From an uncultured PS1 clade bacterium (GTDB lineage: Bacteria; Pseudomonadota; Alphaproteobacteria; MED-G09), in the NCBI GenBank assembly GCA_902626605.1, contig CACOFZ010000003.1, positions 1 to 64,000 of the forward strand: a stretch of 64,000 bases of DNA, written 5' to 3'. Below the pieces are notes generated by a model. The model was not told where the DNA came from. It did no database searches and saw nothing but the letters and a program-made list of their open reading frames with translations. Below, one piece after another: positions 52,246-61,705 of this stretch. The position numbers and the translations under genes are program-made. Position 1 is the stretch's first letter; the number at the start of each line of letters is the position of its first letter.

Positions 52246-53187
52246 TTACTGCCAATTAATAACCATTCTACCTCTAGTTCCACCGGCATCAAGTCTTCGA
52301 TGTGCCTCGGCTGCATTTTCTGGGGTTACGATATCAGCAACTCTAAGTGTAATTAAACCATCCTCAACTTGTTGACGAAGTTTATTAAGTTTTTCGAAAT
52401 CACAATTATATTCAGAAACCCATGTAGCTGTAAAATTAATATTTCTTTGGGGCTCTCCTATAAAATTTCTTACTGATGTAAATGAACCATTATCTTTAAC
52501 AGCACCTATTGCTTTTTCATTTAATAGAGCTCCATCAGCAACACCATCAACGCCATCAGGAAATATTTTTCTAGCTTCCTCAACAAAGTTTTTATCTCTT
52601 GGTATTATATGATCAACACCTAGATCTTTTAGAAGCTGAATATCTTTTTCATTTGAGTCAGCTAAAACAGTTAGACCATCAGCTTTGGCAAGTTGAATAA
52701 CATAACCACCATAAGCACCAGGACCTCCCGTTACTGCAATTATGTTACCTTTATTTAAATTAAGCAGGTCTAGAGATAAACGAGCAGTCAAGCCATTCAT
52801 AGGCAATGTTGAGGCTTCGAAATAAGAAAAACCTTCAGGTGCTTTTACAACTGCATTTTGATCTAAAACCAATTGTTCACGGTATGCTCCATGAAGTTTA
52901 TTTGGCATAACCATTGCCATTACTTTATCACCAACTTTTATACCGGTTTCAACACCATTTCCAACCTCATCTACTTCGCCAGCAACATCCATACCTGGTA
53001 CACAAGGTAATGAAAAATCTTTGATAAATTGTTTAATTAAACCACTCCTTGAAACAATATCAGTTGGATTAACAGCTGAAGCATAATTTCTTATTCTTAT
53101 TTCACCCTCTCCAGCTGAAACCTCTGGAACATCTATAACCTCTAAAACTTCTGGATCACCAAAATTTTTAAATCCTACTGCTCTCAT
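52246..53187 (-). CDS. NADPH:quinone reductase-like MDR oxidoreductase
   Basis: A 313-aa MDR protein: MRAVGFKNFGDPEVLEVIDVPEV, AVNPTD, PGMDVAGEVDEVG and AVTGGPGAYGGYVIQLAK. Zinc ligands are absent, as in quinone oxidoreductase and related enoyl reductases. GGAG lies 6 bases before the ATG. Between the photolyase-like gene and an SDR. Confidence 0.9.
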   Translation of the reverse strand: MRAVGFKNFGDPEVLEVIDVPEVSAGEGEIRIRNYASAVNPTDIVSRSGLIKQFIKDFSLPCVPGMDVAGEVDEVGNGVETGIKVGDKVMAMVMPNKLHGAYREQLVLDQNAVVKAPEGFSYFEASTLPMNGLTARLSLDLLNLNKGNIIAVTGGPGAYGGYVIQLAKADGLTVLADSNEKDIQLLKDLGVDHIIPRDKNFVEEARKIFPDGVDGVADGALLNEKAIGAVKDNGSFTSVRNFIGEPQRNINFTATWVSEYNCDFEKLNKLRQQVEDGLITLRVADIVTPENAAEAHRRLDAGGTRGRMVINWQ

Positions 53188-53240
53188 TTGTAACTCCTAA
53201 ATTTTTGAAAATGTTTTAACTTTTATTTACCTTAAATAAT

Positions 53241-54062
53241 TTAAAAAGATTTGTTTTTACTTTTTTTTATTTTTGTAAGTATTGCTTTTACATCATACTC
53301 ATCGTCACCGTCATAACGGGGAGCATATTTATCATATGCAGAAATAATTTCTTTATAACGATTTTCGATATGCACCATATTATGAGCATGTGAAACAATT
53401 ATATGCTCTTCATTTTTAATTTGCTCTACAACAATTTTAGCAAATTTATCCGCATTCATTCCGCCTTCTACTTCTCCAGTTAAAGGGGTATCAACATATC
53501 CAGGAAAAATTGTACCAACATGGATAAAATCAGGAAGATCATCTCTTAAACTCTCACTTAGAGCTAATACAGCGTGTTTTGATGCTACATAAGCAATTGA
53601 TTTTGGAACAGCAACAAACAAAGAATTTTCAGAGCCAAGATTATAAATAGCGGCCTTACTTCCTTGAGAAATCATAATTTCACTAAAAACAGCACACCCA
53701 TGCCAAACTCCAAAAAAGTTTACATCAAAAACTTTTCTTGCATCCTCAATATTAGCTTTATAAATCTGTCCTTGTCCTGCAGAAATTCCAGCATTATTAA
53801 TTAAAATATCAACATGACCAAAGCAATCGCATGAAAATTTTGCAAAGTTTTGTACACTTTTTAAATCTGTAACATCAAGTATGTTATAGTTTGCTTTTAT
53901 ACCTAAATCAGATAAAGATTTAAATGCTTCCTCAAGTTTTTTCTCACGAGGCTCGCCAATAATAATCTTTGCCCCTTGTGACCCAAAATTTTTCGCTAAA
54001 GCAAAACCTATTCCAGTGGCTCCACCAGTAATTACAATTACTTTATCTTTTAAATCCTTCAA
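53241..54062 (-). CDS. Short-chain dehydrogenase/reductase with basic tail
   Basis: A 273-aa SDR: TGGATGIGFALAK, NNAG in INNAGIS, Ser in YNLGSENS and YVASK, then FPGYVDTP. The C-terminus, TKIKKSKNKSF, is strongly basic. The start is a TTG at 54062 with AAGGAT upstream. It follows the TIGR03643-like gene by 27 bases. Confidence 0.88.
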   Translation of the reverse strand: MKDLKDKVIVITGGATGIGFALAKNFGSQGAKIIIGEPREKKLEEAFKSLSDLGIKANYNILDVTDLKSVQNFAKFSCDCFGHVDILINNAGISAGQGQIYKANIEDARKVFDVNFFGVWHGCAVFSEIMISQGSKAAIYNLGSENSLFVAVPKSIAYVASKHAVLALSESLRDDLPDFIHVGTIFPGYVDTPLTGEVEGGMNADKFAKIVVEQIKNEEHIIVSHAHNMVHIENRYKEIISAYDKYAPRYDGDDEYDVKAILTKIKKSKNKSF

Positions 54063-54089
54063 AATAATCCTTATAAAATTTTATATAAT

Positions 54090-54296
54090 TTATTTATAGT
54101 TTTCTCTTCTATCAGAAAATTCTCTAACCCTTTTTCTCCAAGCTTTATAAGATCGAGTTTTTAAATTTTCTCTCATTAATTTTTTAACATCTTTTTCACC
54201 TATACCATACATAGTCTTGATGTTTTCAAAGCTTACATGGTCAGAGAGTGCTAGTTCGATAATTTCACTTTTTTCAACTTCAGAAAATTTTTTCAT
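54090..54296 (-). CDS. TIGR03643/DUF2805-family small protein
   Basis: A 68-aa basic protein: SEIIELALSDHVSFENIKTMYGIGEKDVKKLMRENL followed by SYKAWRKRV, the whole length of the family. The pattern resembles a short helix-turn-helix. It is small but well conserved in marine bacteria. I recall family members lying near cryptochrome/photolyase genes, as here, which may indicate a photo-response link. Function unknown. Confidence 0.85.
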   Translation of the reverse strand: MKKFSEVEKSEIIELALSDHVSFENIKTMYGIGEKDVKKLMRENLKTRSYKAWRKRVREFSDRRENYK

Positions 54297-54331
54297 AATA
54301 ATTATTATTGATTAGAAATAAAGGTTAGGCA

Positions 54332-56053
54332 TTAATTATTTAGTTGTTTTCTCTCATTACTTCTTCTTATAAGTTTTCCTGGTAATGCACCTGTATGAGT
54401 TCCGTTATCAAAGATTATTTCTCCTGCTTTAATTGTCATTTCATAACCTTCAGGGCGTTGAACTAATCGTCTTCCACCAGCCGGTAAATCAAAAATTGCT
54501 TCCGGTCGATGTAATTTTAATGAATTAAAATCAATTATATTAATATCAGCTATCAATCCTTCTTTTAAATAACCTCTATCAAACATGCCAAATGCCTCTG
54601 CAGTGCTTGATGTAAGAGATTTTACAATGAATTCTAAAGAGAGTTTATCGCCACGAGTTCTATCTCTACCCCAATGCGTCATGATGAAAGTTGGCATACC
54701 AGCATCTGCGATTACCCCGCAATGCGCACCTCCATCACTAAGACCAAACAAAACATTTGGATGTTCTAATAGCTTTTTTTGAGGCTCTAAATCATATGTA
54801 TGATATCCACCTAAAGGTTGATAAAAAAGTTCTTTACCCTCACCCTGTATGAGTAAATCATACATTACTTCCATAACATCTAACTCAAGTTTCTGTGCAA
54901 TGCCTGCTACACTGTCTTTAAATTCAGGTTCATAGTTAGGATTTTCACCGAGAGGAAAAACTTGAGCCATTAAAGATGGTATATCCTGAAGTAACTCATT
55001 TTTAATAGTTGTTTCCTCAGAGAGGATCTTCTTTTTTGTTGCAGGATCTCGTAATCTGGCAACTAATTCTTCATGGCTTAAAGAGGCAAGTTCCTGGCGC
55101 CATGTTGGATGTCCTACAAATACATGAAAACTTGATTGGAGACCATGTAATACACCAGTAGGCCTTCCAGCTGCTTGTGGTCTAATTTCGTAACCCTCAA
55201 TTCTTGCTTGTTCAGCAAGATTATACATCTTATTATTTTTATAGGCAGGGGCAGTTGTTGCTATTAAGGTTACAGTTAAACCTGTTTGCTTTTGAAAATC
55301 CTTTACCCATTGCCATTCTTCATCTTCACCAAGATGATCAGAAACTAATTCAAAAACAGAATTATTTAAACCTTTCATACCTAAGCCAAGAGCAAGCATT
55401 TCTTCATTACCGGAAAAGGTTCCAGGCATATACTCACCTTTTATATCTTTATGAAGTAACGTTTTCGAACTAGAAAACCCCAATGCTCCAGCCTCTACAC
55501 CTTCTCTAACTAATTCTGCCATTTGATTAACTTCTTCCTTAGTTGGAGCATAATCAGAATTACAACGCTCACCCATAACATACGCCCTAACAGCTCCATG
55601 CGGAACTTGAGTAGCCACATCAATTGCACGTGGGAATGACTCTAAAGCATCAAGATATTCTGGAAAACTCTCCCATTGCCAATTAATTCCCTCTGAAAGA
55701 GCTGCACCTGGAATATCCTCTACACCTTCCATCAATTCTATTAGAAATTCTCTATCTTTCGGTTTTACAGGTGCAAAACCAACACCGCAATTACCCATAA
55801 CTACTGTCGTAACTCCATGCCAACTTGAAGGTGCTAAAATTGGATCCCAAGTTGCTTGTCCATCGTAATGAGTATGAACATCTACCCAACCAGGAGTAAC
55901 TAATTTATTTTCTGCATCAATGATATTTATAGAAGATTCTTTTATTTCCCCAATCTTTACAATTTTTCCATCATTAATTCCAATATCCGCCACATAACGA
56001 TCTCTTCCAGTTCCATCAATAATGGTTCCGTTTCTAATAATCATTTCAAACAT
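54332..56053 (-). CDS. N-acyl-D-amino-acid deacylase-like amidohydrolase
   Basis: A 573-aa metal-dependent amidohydrolase. The metal site H60-T-H62 follows GWVDV; GNCGVGFAPV gives the family's metal-bridging Cys, and the terminal GLIADINIIDFNSL is typical. D-aminoacylases release D-amino acids from N-acyl forms; other members of the group act on different amides, so the substrate is open. A GGGGG run is 7 bases before the ATG. Confidence 0.9.
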   Translation of the reverse strand: MFEMIIRNGTIIDGTGRDRYVADIGINDGKIVKIGEIKESSINIIDAENKLVTPGWVDVHTHYDGQATWDPILAPSSWHGVTTVVMGNCGVGFAPVKPKDREFLIELMEGVEDIPGAALSEGINWQWESFPEYLDALESFPRAIDVATQVPHGAVRAYVMGERCNSDYAPTKEEVNQMAELVREGVEAGALGFSSSKTLLHKDIKGEYMPGTFSGNEEMLALGLGMKGLNNSVFELVSDHLGEDEEWQWVKDFQKQTGLTVTLIATTAPAYKNNKMYNLAEQARIEGYEIRPQAAGRPTGVLHGLQSSFHVFVGHPTWRQELASLSHEELVARLRDPATKKKILSEETTIKNELLQDIPSLMAQVFPLGENPNYEPEFKDSVAGIAQKLELDVMEVMYDLLIQGEGKELFYQPLGGYHTYDLEPQKKLLEHPNVLFGLSDGGAHCGVIADAGMPTFIMTHWGRDRTRGDKLSLEFIVKSLTSSTAEAFGMFDRGYLKEGLIADINIIDFNSLKLHRPEAIFDLPAGGRRLVQRPEGYEMTIKAGEIIFDNGTHTGALPGKLIRRSNERKQLNN

Positions 56054-56139
56054 AGTTTAACCCCCAATAAATTGAAATAATGATATTAAACATATCATTA
56101 CGAAAATTTCACATCAACAAAATAACAAATAACAAATTT

Positions 56140-57096
56140 TTAAATAAATTTATTTGTAGCCTCTATGAGCTCATGAGTAATTTCTTTTTCAAAGGCAGAG
56201 TGACCTGAAAAAGGAGCGATTACTAATTGAGACTCTGGCCATCGAGAGTGAAGTTCATAAGCAGTTGTTGGCGGACAAACAACATCATATCTTCCTTGAA
56301 TAATAATTGATGGAATATCTCTAATATTATCAATATTATCTAGTAGCTGATTTTCGTTATCTAAAAAACCATTATTGATAAAATAATGGTTTTCTATAAG
56401 AGCAAAAGCTAGAGCAAATTCTGCATTAATGGATTCTCTTACTGCATCAGGATTATGATTAATAAAACTACAAGATGCTTCCCACTTAGACCAAGCCTTT
56501 GCCGCTGATAATTTTTTTTCTTTATTTTCTTCATAAAAAATTTTTCTATAAGCCTCTATCAAATTATCCCTCTCATTTTCAGGTATCTCGTTCAAAAAAC
56601 CTTGCCATGCCTCTGGGTATATTTCACTTGCACCATATTGATAAAACCATTGAAGCTCTTTTTGTCTAAGCATAAAGATTCCTCTTAAAATCATTTGACT
56701 TACGTTTTTTGGATATTTCTGAGCATAAGCTATTGCTAAAGTACTTCCCCAAGAACCGCCAAAAACTAACCATTTTTTAATATTAAGCTTTTCTCTAATT
56801 GACTCAATGTCCTCAATTAAGTGCCAGGTTGTGTTATCTTCTAAACAGGTATGTGGTTTACTTCTTCCGCAGCCTCTTTGATCAAATAAAATAATTCTAT
56901 ATTTTTTCGGATTGAAAAATCTTCTAGATAAGGAACCACATCCCCCACCTGGTCCTCCATGAAGGAATATTGCTGGCTTTCCCTTTGGATTTCCGCATTG
57001 TTCAAAATAAATTTCATGTTTACCCTTTTTTAAAAATCCACTGTCAAAAGGCTCAATTGGAGGAAATAATTTATTTCTTCTTTTAAATAATTTCAT
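56140..57096 (-). CDS. pip: Proline iminopeptidase
   Basis: A 318-aa alpha/beta-hydrolase (peptidase family S33) releasing N-terminal proline from peptides. HGGPGGGCG at 46-54 forms the oxyanion region, GGSWGST holds the nucleophile S115, GRYDVVCPP the Asp and SGHSAFEKE the His. FDQRGCGRS is also conserved. Cytoplasmic: no signal peptide. Last cassette on this minus-strand run, divergent from the GMC gene. Confidence 0.95.
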   Translation of the reverse strand: MKLFKRRNKLFPPIEPFDSGFLKKGKHEIYFEQCGNPKGKPAIFLHGGPGGGCGSLSRRFFNPKKYRIILFDQRGCGRSKPHTCLEDNTTWHLIEDIESIREKLNIKKWLVFGGSWGSTLAIAYAQKYPKNVSQMILRGIFMLRQKELQWFYQYGASEIYPEAWQGFLNEIPENERDNLIEAYRKIFYEENKEKKLSAAKAWSKWEASCSFINHNPDAVRESINAEFALAFALIENHYFINNGFLDNENQLLDNIDNIRDIPSIIIQGRYDVVCPPTTAYELHSRWPESQLVIAPFSGHSAFEKEITHELIEATNKFI

Positions 57097-57193
57097 TTTA
57101 TTTTCTCTTTCTATTAAAAATTTAATAATTGATTATTGCAGTATTGCTGAAGCTAGTACATGATTTAAATATATTTTTTTTGGGAAATTAATA

Positions 57194-58819
57194 ATGGAAG
57201 AAAATTTTGATTATATTATTGTTGGCGCTGGAAGTGCAGGTTGTGTTTTAGCTAATAAACTATCAGAAAACGAAAAAAACTCTGTCTTGCTTATTGAAGC
57301 AGGTGGAAAGGACACTAACCTATTTATCCATATGCCTTCTGGATACTCACAAATAGTTCCAAAATCTAATAAACAAAATTATGGGTTTGAGACAGAGCCA
57401 GAAAGTAATACGGCAGGAAGAAAATTATATTGGCCGAGAGGTAGAGGTTGGGGTGGATCATCATCCATTAACGCAATGATTTATATAAGAGGTCATTCCT
57501 CAGATTATGATCATTGGAGACAGCTCGGTAATCCAGGTTGGTCATATGAAGATGTTTTGCCTTACTTTAAAAGAGCTGAAAATTATGAGGGTGACGGCGA
57601 TTCAGAATTTCACGGAAAAAATGGACCTTTAAATGTTAAAAAATCCACTAGAGATGATGATATACTTCTAGATAAATTTGTTGAAGCTGGTGCTCAAGCA
57701 GGCTTTCCGTTAACAAATGATTTCAATGGAAAACAACAGGAGGGTTTCTCTCGTTATGAACATACTATAAAGGGATCTAAAAGATTTAGTTCTGCTAGAG
57801 CTTATCTCCATCCTGCTCTTAAAAGAAAAAATTTATATACAAAAATAAATATTACCGTTGATAAGGTTATATTTGAAAATAAAAGGGCTGTTGGTGTTGA
57901 ATACATTGAAAAAGGTAAAAGGAAATTCTGTAAGAGTAACAAAGAAGTAATACTCTCATCTGGCGCAGTTAATTCTCCACAAATTTTAATGCGAAGTGGG
58001 ATTGGGGACCCTAGTGAAATTAAGAAACACGGAATTCAAGTTAACCATGAATTAAAGGGTGTTGGAAAAAATTTACAAGATCACATTGCGGTAGTTAGTC
58101 AATTTCAATGTACTCAACCAGTAACACTTCATAGATCAGCAAGTTTTTTAGGAACAATGCTTGCTGGAATAAAATACTTAATAACAGGAACTGGTGATGC
58201 ATCAAATCCACCATGTGTTGGCGGTGCATTTATAAAGTCAGATCCAGGAAAAGAAATACCTGATATACAAATACATTATGTTTCTCTTGCAATGCAAGAT
58301 GTTCACGGAAGATCTGGTGTTCCTCAAGAACATGGATTTTCTAACCTTGTTTATTTATGTAGACCGCAAAGTAGAGGCCATATTGCTTTAAAAAGTTCTG
58401 ATCCAAATGATGATCCACTTATGTTCCCAAATTATTTTTCTGTTGAACAAGACCTAATTGATACTCGTAACGGACTTCGCGAGGCTCGTAGGGTATTTAT
58501 GCAACCTGTTTTTGATGAATATAGGGGTGAGGAACTTAAACCTGGAAATAATGTTAATATTAATAATGATGATGAATTGGATAAATGGATTAGAGAAACT
58601 AGTGAAACACTCTATCACCCAGTTGGAACATGTAAAATGGGTATAGATGATTTATCAGTGACAAATGAACATGGTCAAGTTCATGGAGTTGATGCCTTAA
58701 GAGTTGTTGATGCCTCTTTAATGCCAAGTTTAATTGCAGGAAATACAAATGCACCAACCATTATGATGGCTGAAAAAATATCAGACCATATTAATGGAAA
58801 GGCATTTTTATCGAATTAA
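57194..58819 (+). CDS. GMC-family FAD-dependent alcohol dehydrogenase
   Basis: A 541-aa glucose-methanol-choline oxidoreductase, closest in style to AlkJ and choline dehydrogenase. The FAD motif GAGSAG is at 11-16, WPRGRGWGGSSSINAM and SSGAVNSPQILMRSGIG are the two GMC signatures, and YHPVGTCKMG carries the active-site His. Oxidises an alcohol to aldehyde, passing electrons to the respiratory chain in the AlkJ type. GGGAA precedes the ATG. It overlaps the convergent gene by 4 bases. Confidence 0.93.
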   Translation: MEENFDYIIVGAGSAGCVLANKLSENEKNSVLLIEAGGKDTNLFIHMPSGYSQIVPKSNKQNYGFETEPESNTAGRKLYWPRGRGWGGSSSINAMIYIRGHSSDYDHWRQLGNPGWSYEDVLPYFKRAENYEGDGDSEFHGKNGPLNVKKSTRDDDILLDKFVEAGAQAGFPLTNDFNGKQQEGFSRYEHTIKGSKRFSSARAYLHPALKRKNLYTKINITVDKVIFENKRAVGVEYIEKGKRKFCKSNKEVILSSGAVNSPQILMRSGIGDPSEIKKHGIQVNHELKGVGKNLQDHIAVVSQFQCTQPVTLHRSASFLGTMLAGIKYLITGTGDASNPPCVGGAFIKSDPGKEIPDIQIHYVSLAMQDVHGRSGVPQEHGFSNLVYLCRPQSRGHIALKSSDPNDDPLMFPNYFSVEQDLIDTRNGLREARRVFMQPVFDEYRGEELKPGNNVNINNDDELDKWIRETSETLYHPVGTCKMGIDDLSVTNEHGQVHGVDALRVVDASLMPSLIAGNTNAPTIMMAEKISDHINGKAFLSN

Positions 58820-59841
58820 ATAACTTCATCAATAACTCTTTTTAAGGCATTTGCTATTTCAATCGAAACCTCTTCTTGAAGAAAATGGCCCGCATTAGTT
58901 TTAGTAACTTTTGCTTCAGGAAAGTTTTTCTGCATTAAAGGTAAGGCCTTTCCAAGTATAGGATCATTCATACCCCATACTATTTCGGTAGGGATTTTTA
59001 GAGACCTTACATATTCCTCAATCTTAATCATAGCTGGTACACTCTCGTGGTCAGGACCATCTGGTACCATTCGCATTAATGCTAAAGGCGCTTTAAAATT
59101 ACCACTTCGAATAAGAGGTTCTCCATAAAGTTCAGCTAATTCCTCTGTCCAAGATGCTGGATTACCCTGAACGCGCCCAAGTCTGTCAAAAATTGGGAGT
59201 AATTTCTCTACAAGCAGCTCGCCAATAACTGGTGTTTTAACTATTGCATGAGCAGGCGATAGATCTGACTTTATTTTTGGAGCAATAAAACCTGTATTTA
59301 ATAAAACTGCGCCTTTTAGAAGGTTTGGTGATAAAGATAATGCTCCCATTCCAATTGGTCCGCCCCAATCCTGTCCTGCATAAATCACCTCAGTTAGATT
59401 TAACTCTGTTAAAACAATATTTATCCAACGAATATGGTTATCTAATGTATGCATGCTTGCAGGTATCTTTGAAGAGAAACCTAAACCCATAAGTGAAGGT
59501 ATTATTAAGCGAACTTTATCTACAGGTAAATTACTAGCAATATTTCTATATAAAAAACCTGAAGTGGGATTTCCATGCATAAGAAAAACTGGGAAACCTT
59601 GGCCCTTTTCAAGAACGTGAATTTTTAAACCCGACTCTACTTCAATAAAATAACTTTTATAGTCTTCATCAATCATTCTGGAAGCAAAATCAGGTAAGGG
59701 AAATGCTTCATATATACCTGAATCTAATTTTACAATACCTTTACCTACTGGTGTGGTAACTTCTCCGTCTCTAGTGATATGAATACTAAAAATAATTATA
59801 AAAATAATTATTAAAACAAATGCTCTAAGAATAATTTTCAT
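58816..59841 (-). CDS. Haloalkane-dehalogenase-like alpha/beta-hydrolase, membrane-anchored
   Basis: A 341-aa hydrolase with an N-terminal hydrophobic anchor (5-20). HGNP at 89-92 and GQDWGG with nucleophile D158, adjacent W159 and N91 match the halide-binding set of haloalkane dehalogenases; D293 (GMNDP) and H319 (AGHF) complete the triad. Predicted to hydrolyse carbon-halogen bonds; epoxide hydrolase relatives share part of this pattern but lack the Asn-Trp pair. A membrane anchor is unusual for characterised dehalogenases. Confidence 0.82.
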   Translation of the reverse strand: MKIILRAFVLIIIFIIIFSIHITRDGEVTTPVGKGIVKLDSGIYEAFPLPDFASRMIDEDYKSYFIEVESGLKIHVLEKGQGFPVFLMHGNPTSGFLYRNIASNLPVDKVRLIIPSLMGLGFSSKIPASMHTLDNHIRWINIVLTELNLTEVIYAGQDWGGPIGMGALSLSPNLLKGAVLLNTGFIAPKIKSDLSPAHAIVKTPVIGELLVEKLLPIFDRLGRVQGNPASWTEELAELYGEPLIRSGNFKAPLALMRMVPDGPDHESVPAMIKIEEYVRSLKIPTEIVWGMNDPILGKALPLMQKNFPEAKVTKTNAGHFLQEEVSIEIANALKRVIDEVI

Positions 59842-59873
59842 TATATATTTTACCTTTAAAATGATTATAAATT

Positions 59874-61040
59874 CTATAAATCAATATCTTCATTTATTGA
59901 GATTAGTGGAGATAACTCAATTCCATTTCCAATTTCTTTTGCAAAATAATCAAGAAATATTTTTGGATCAATAATACCAGACTCTGGGGCATGAATACCT
60001 CTTTGCGAAATTACTCCATCTAAAAACATTTTAACTCCACAAGCTAGAGGTAATGACGTCGCCTCCCCCATTGAGAGATTTTGAATGCTATCGTCAAAGG
60101 TTACACCAACAGAAAAATTTTTGTTACCTTTTTTTCCTTCTGCATATCCATAAACACTCGGTAAATCGATTATATCAGTTTTTTTTATTTCTGAAGGAAT
60201 TGAATTATCTAACCATGTAAAAATTCTTGCTGCCATATTTTTTGATATTAATTTTATCTCAATTAATAGCCTTATAAACTTTAAGATACCAACTAACCCT
60301 TTTTCACCGCCATGCATTAGATTTAATGAATCTTTTATATTTGGATAATGATATGGAAAACTTATCGCTTCAGGATGTCCAAATATATTAGCTTTTTTTT
60401 CACCAATTTCTGGATAATTAACTATAACTTCTTTTAAAGGTCGGACCATTTCAAATTTTCCATTGTTAAATACTTTTACATGGCCAGTTACTTGTTCAAT
60501 TCCATGAACCATAGCTGCGTTAACACCTTTTTGTGATGATTTATCCTCTGGTTTAGCTCCGGAAATATTCCATCCAGTATAAACTTTAGACACCTCGTCT
60601 AGCTCTAAAATTGCTAAATAAGCAAGAATATTTGTTAGACCTGGACTTGCTCCAAGACCTATAATACCTGTTATTTCAGAGGATTTTTCGTCATTATTCA
60701 TTAAAAGCATTTTTTCGGTTGGTTCCCAATCATCGCAAATATCAAAATAATGAGTATTTGTTTCTATAGCTGCTTTTAAAATAGGTAAGCCAAACTTAAA
60801 AAATGGTCCAGTAGTATTTACGACAATATCTACTTTAGACATTTCATTTATCAGAGATTCATTATTTGTTATATCTAATTCTAGACCTTCAACTCTGTCA
60901 TTAAAATTTGATGCAAAATTTTTTGCAGATGAGACATTTAAGTCAGCAACATAAATTTTCTTTATTTTTTCATGATTAACTAACGAGTTGACTGCAAACC
61001 TTCCCATGCCTCCGCTTCCACCTAATGCTAAAATTTTCAT
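59874..61040 (-). CDS. Saccharopine-dehydrogenase-like NAD(P)-binding protein
   Basis: A 388-aa protein with ILALGGSGGMGRFAVNSLV and IYVADLN near the start, VVNTTGPFF and GLGASPGLTN in the middle, the layout of saccharopine dehydrogenase-like proteins. It differs from the enoyl-reductase-type protein at 22975-24168 in its nucleotide motif (GGSGGMG against YGATGFTG). True lysine metabolism is unlikely in this setting. It overlaps the TIP30-like gene by 4 bases. Confidence 0.82.
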   Translation of the reverse strand: MKILALGGSGGMGRFAVNSLVNHEKIKKIYVADLNVSSAKNFASNFNDRVEGLELDITNNESLINEMSKVDIVVNTTGPFFKFGLPILKAAIETNTHYFDICDDWEPTEKMLLMNNDEKSSEITGIIGLGASPGLTNILAYLAILELDEVSKVYTGWNISGAKPEDKSSQKGVNAAMVHGIEQVTGHVKVFNNGKFEMVRPLKEVIVNYPEIGEKKANIFGHPEAISFPYHYPNIKDSLNLMHGGEKGLVGILKFIRLLIEIKLISKNMAARIFTWLDNSIPSEIKKTDIIDLPSVYGYAEGKKGNKNFSVGVTFDDSIQNLSMGEATSLPLACGVKMFLDGVISQRGIHAPESGIIDPKIFLDYFAKEIGNGIELSPLISINEDIDL

Positions 61041-61705
61041 TGGTTTTCTCTTTCAAAATTATTATTAAAATCATCAAAGTAAAAATATTTAATACCATCA
61101 CTTTGTTCATAATTAGCCATACAATAAGCGACATTAGAGGATTTAATACTTCTATATTTTCTTAAGGACCCAATTAAAAAAAAATTTATAAATGATGATA
61201 GATTTTGTCCAATTTTTTCTAAAAACCTTCTGTCTTCTCGATCACCAATAAGTAAGCTAGGACGAAAAATATTTATGGACTGAAAATCAATTTTTTTAAT
61301 TTCTTCCTCGACTTCGCCTTTTGTTTTCAAATAAAAATTTTTTGAGTATGGGTTTGCACCCACAGAAGAAACCAGACTAATTTCTGTGGCACCAGCCTCT
61401 CTTGCTTTCCTTGCAAAAGACACACTATAATCGAAATCAACTTTTTTAAATTCACTTTGACTACCAGCTTTCTTTATAGTTGTACCTAAACATATATATA
61501 TGTGATCACAAGATGGAAGGCTTCCATTATCCAGAAAATCATCAAAATTAATATCAAAAAGAGTTACGTTTTCAGGAAGGTTACTTATCGATCTTCGGGT
61601 AATAGCTATGACCTCTGAGTCTTTTTTTGCTAGCTCAAAGATCAGTTTCTTACCAATAAGACCTGTAGAACCAATAACTAGAGAAACGCCAGACATTTTT
61701 ATCAC
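61037..61705 (-). CDS. NAD(P)-binding protein, HTATIP2/TIP30-like
   Basis: A 222-aa Rossmann protein: LVIGSTGLIGKKLIFEL, HIYICLG, SSVGANPYSKNFYLKTKG and FFLIGSLRKYRSI, a paralogue of 24455-25141. The start may be the GTG at 61705, overlapping the stop of the upstream gene as GTGA, or the ATG at 61696. It is coupled downstream to the saccharopine-dehydrogenase-like gene by ATGA. Function unknown in bacteria. Confidence 0.82.
   Translation of the reverse strand: MIKMSGVSLVIGSTGLIGKKLIFELAKKDSEVIAITRRSISNLPENVTLFDINFDDFLDNGSLPSCDHIYICLGTTIKKAGSQSEFKKVDFDYSVSFARKAREAGATEISLVSSVGANPYSKNFYLKTKGEVEEEIKKIDFQSINIFRPSLLIGDREDRRFLEKIGQNLSSFINFFLIGSLRKYRSIKSSNVAYCMANYEQSDGIKYFYFDDFNNNFERENQ

Noticed and set aside
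59874-61040. True saccharopine dehydrogenase of lysine metabolism
   Set aside because: Only the NAD(P)-binding layout matches; neighbours are IpdC-like, TIP30-like and dehalogenase-like genes, none of lysine metabolism.
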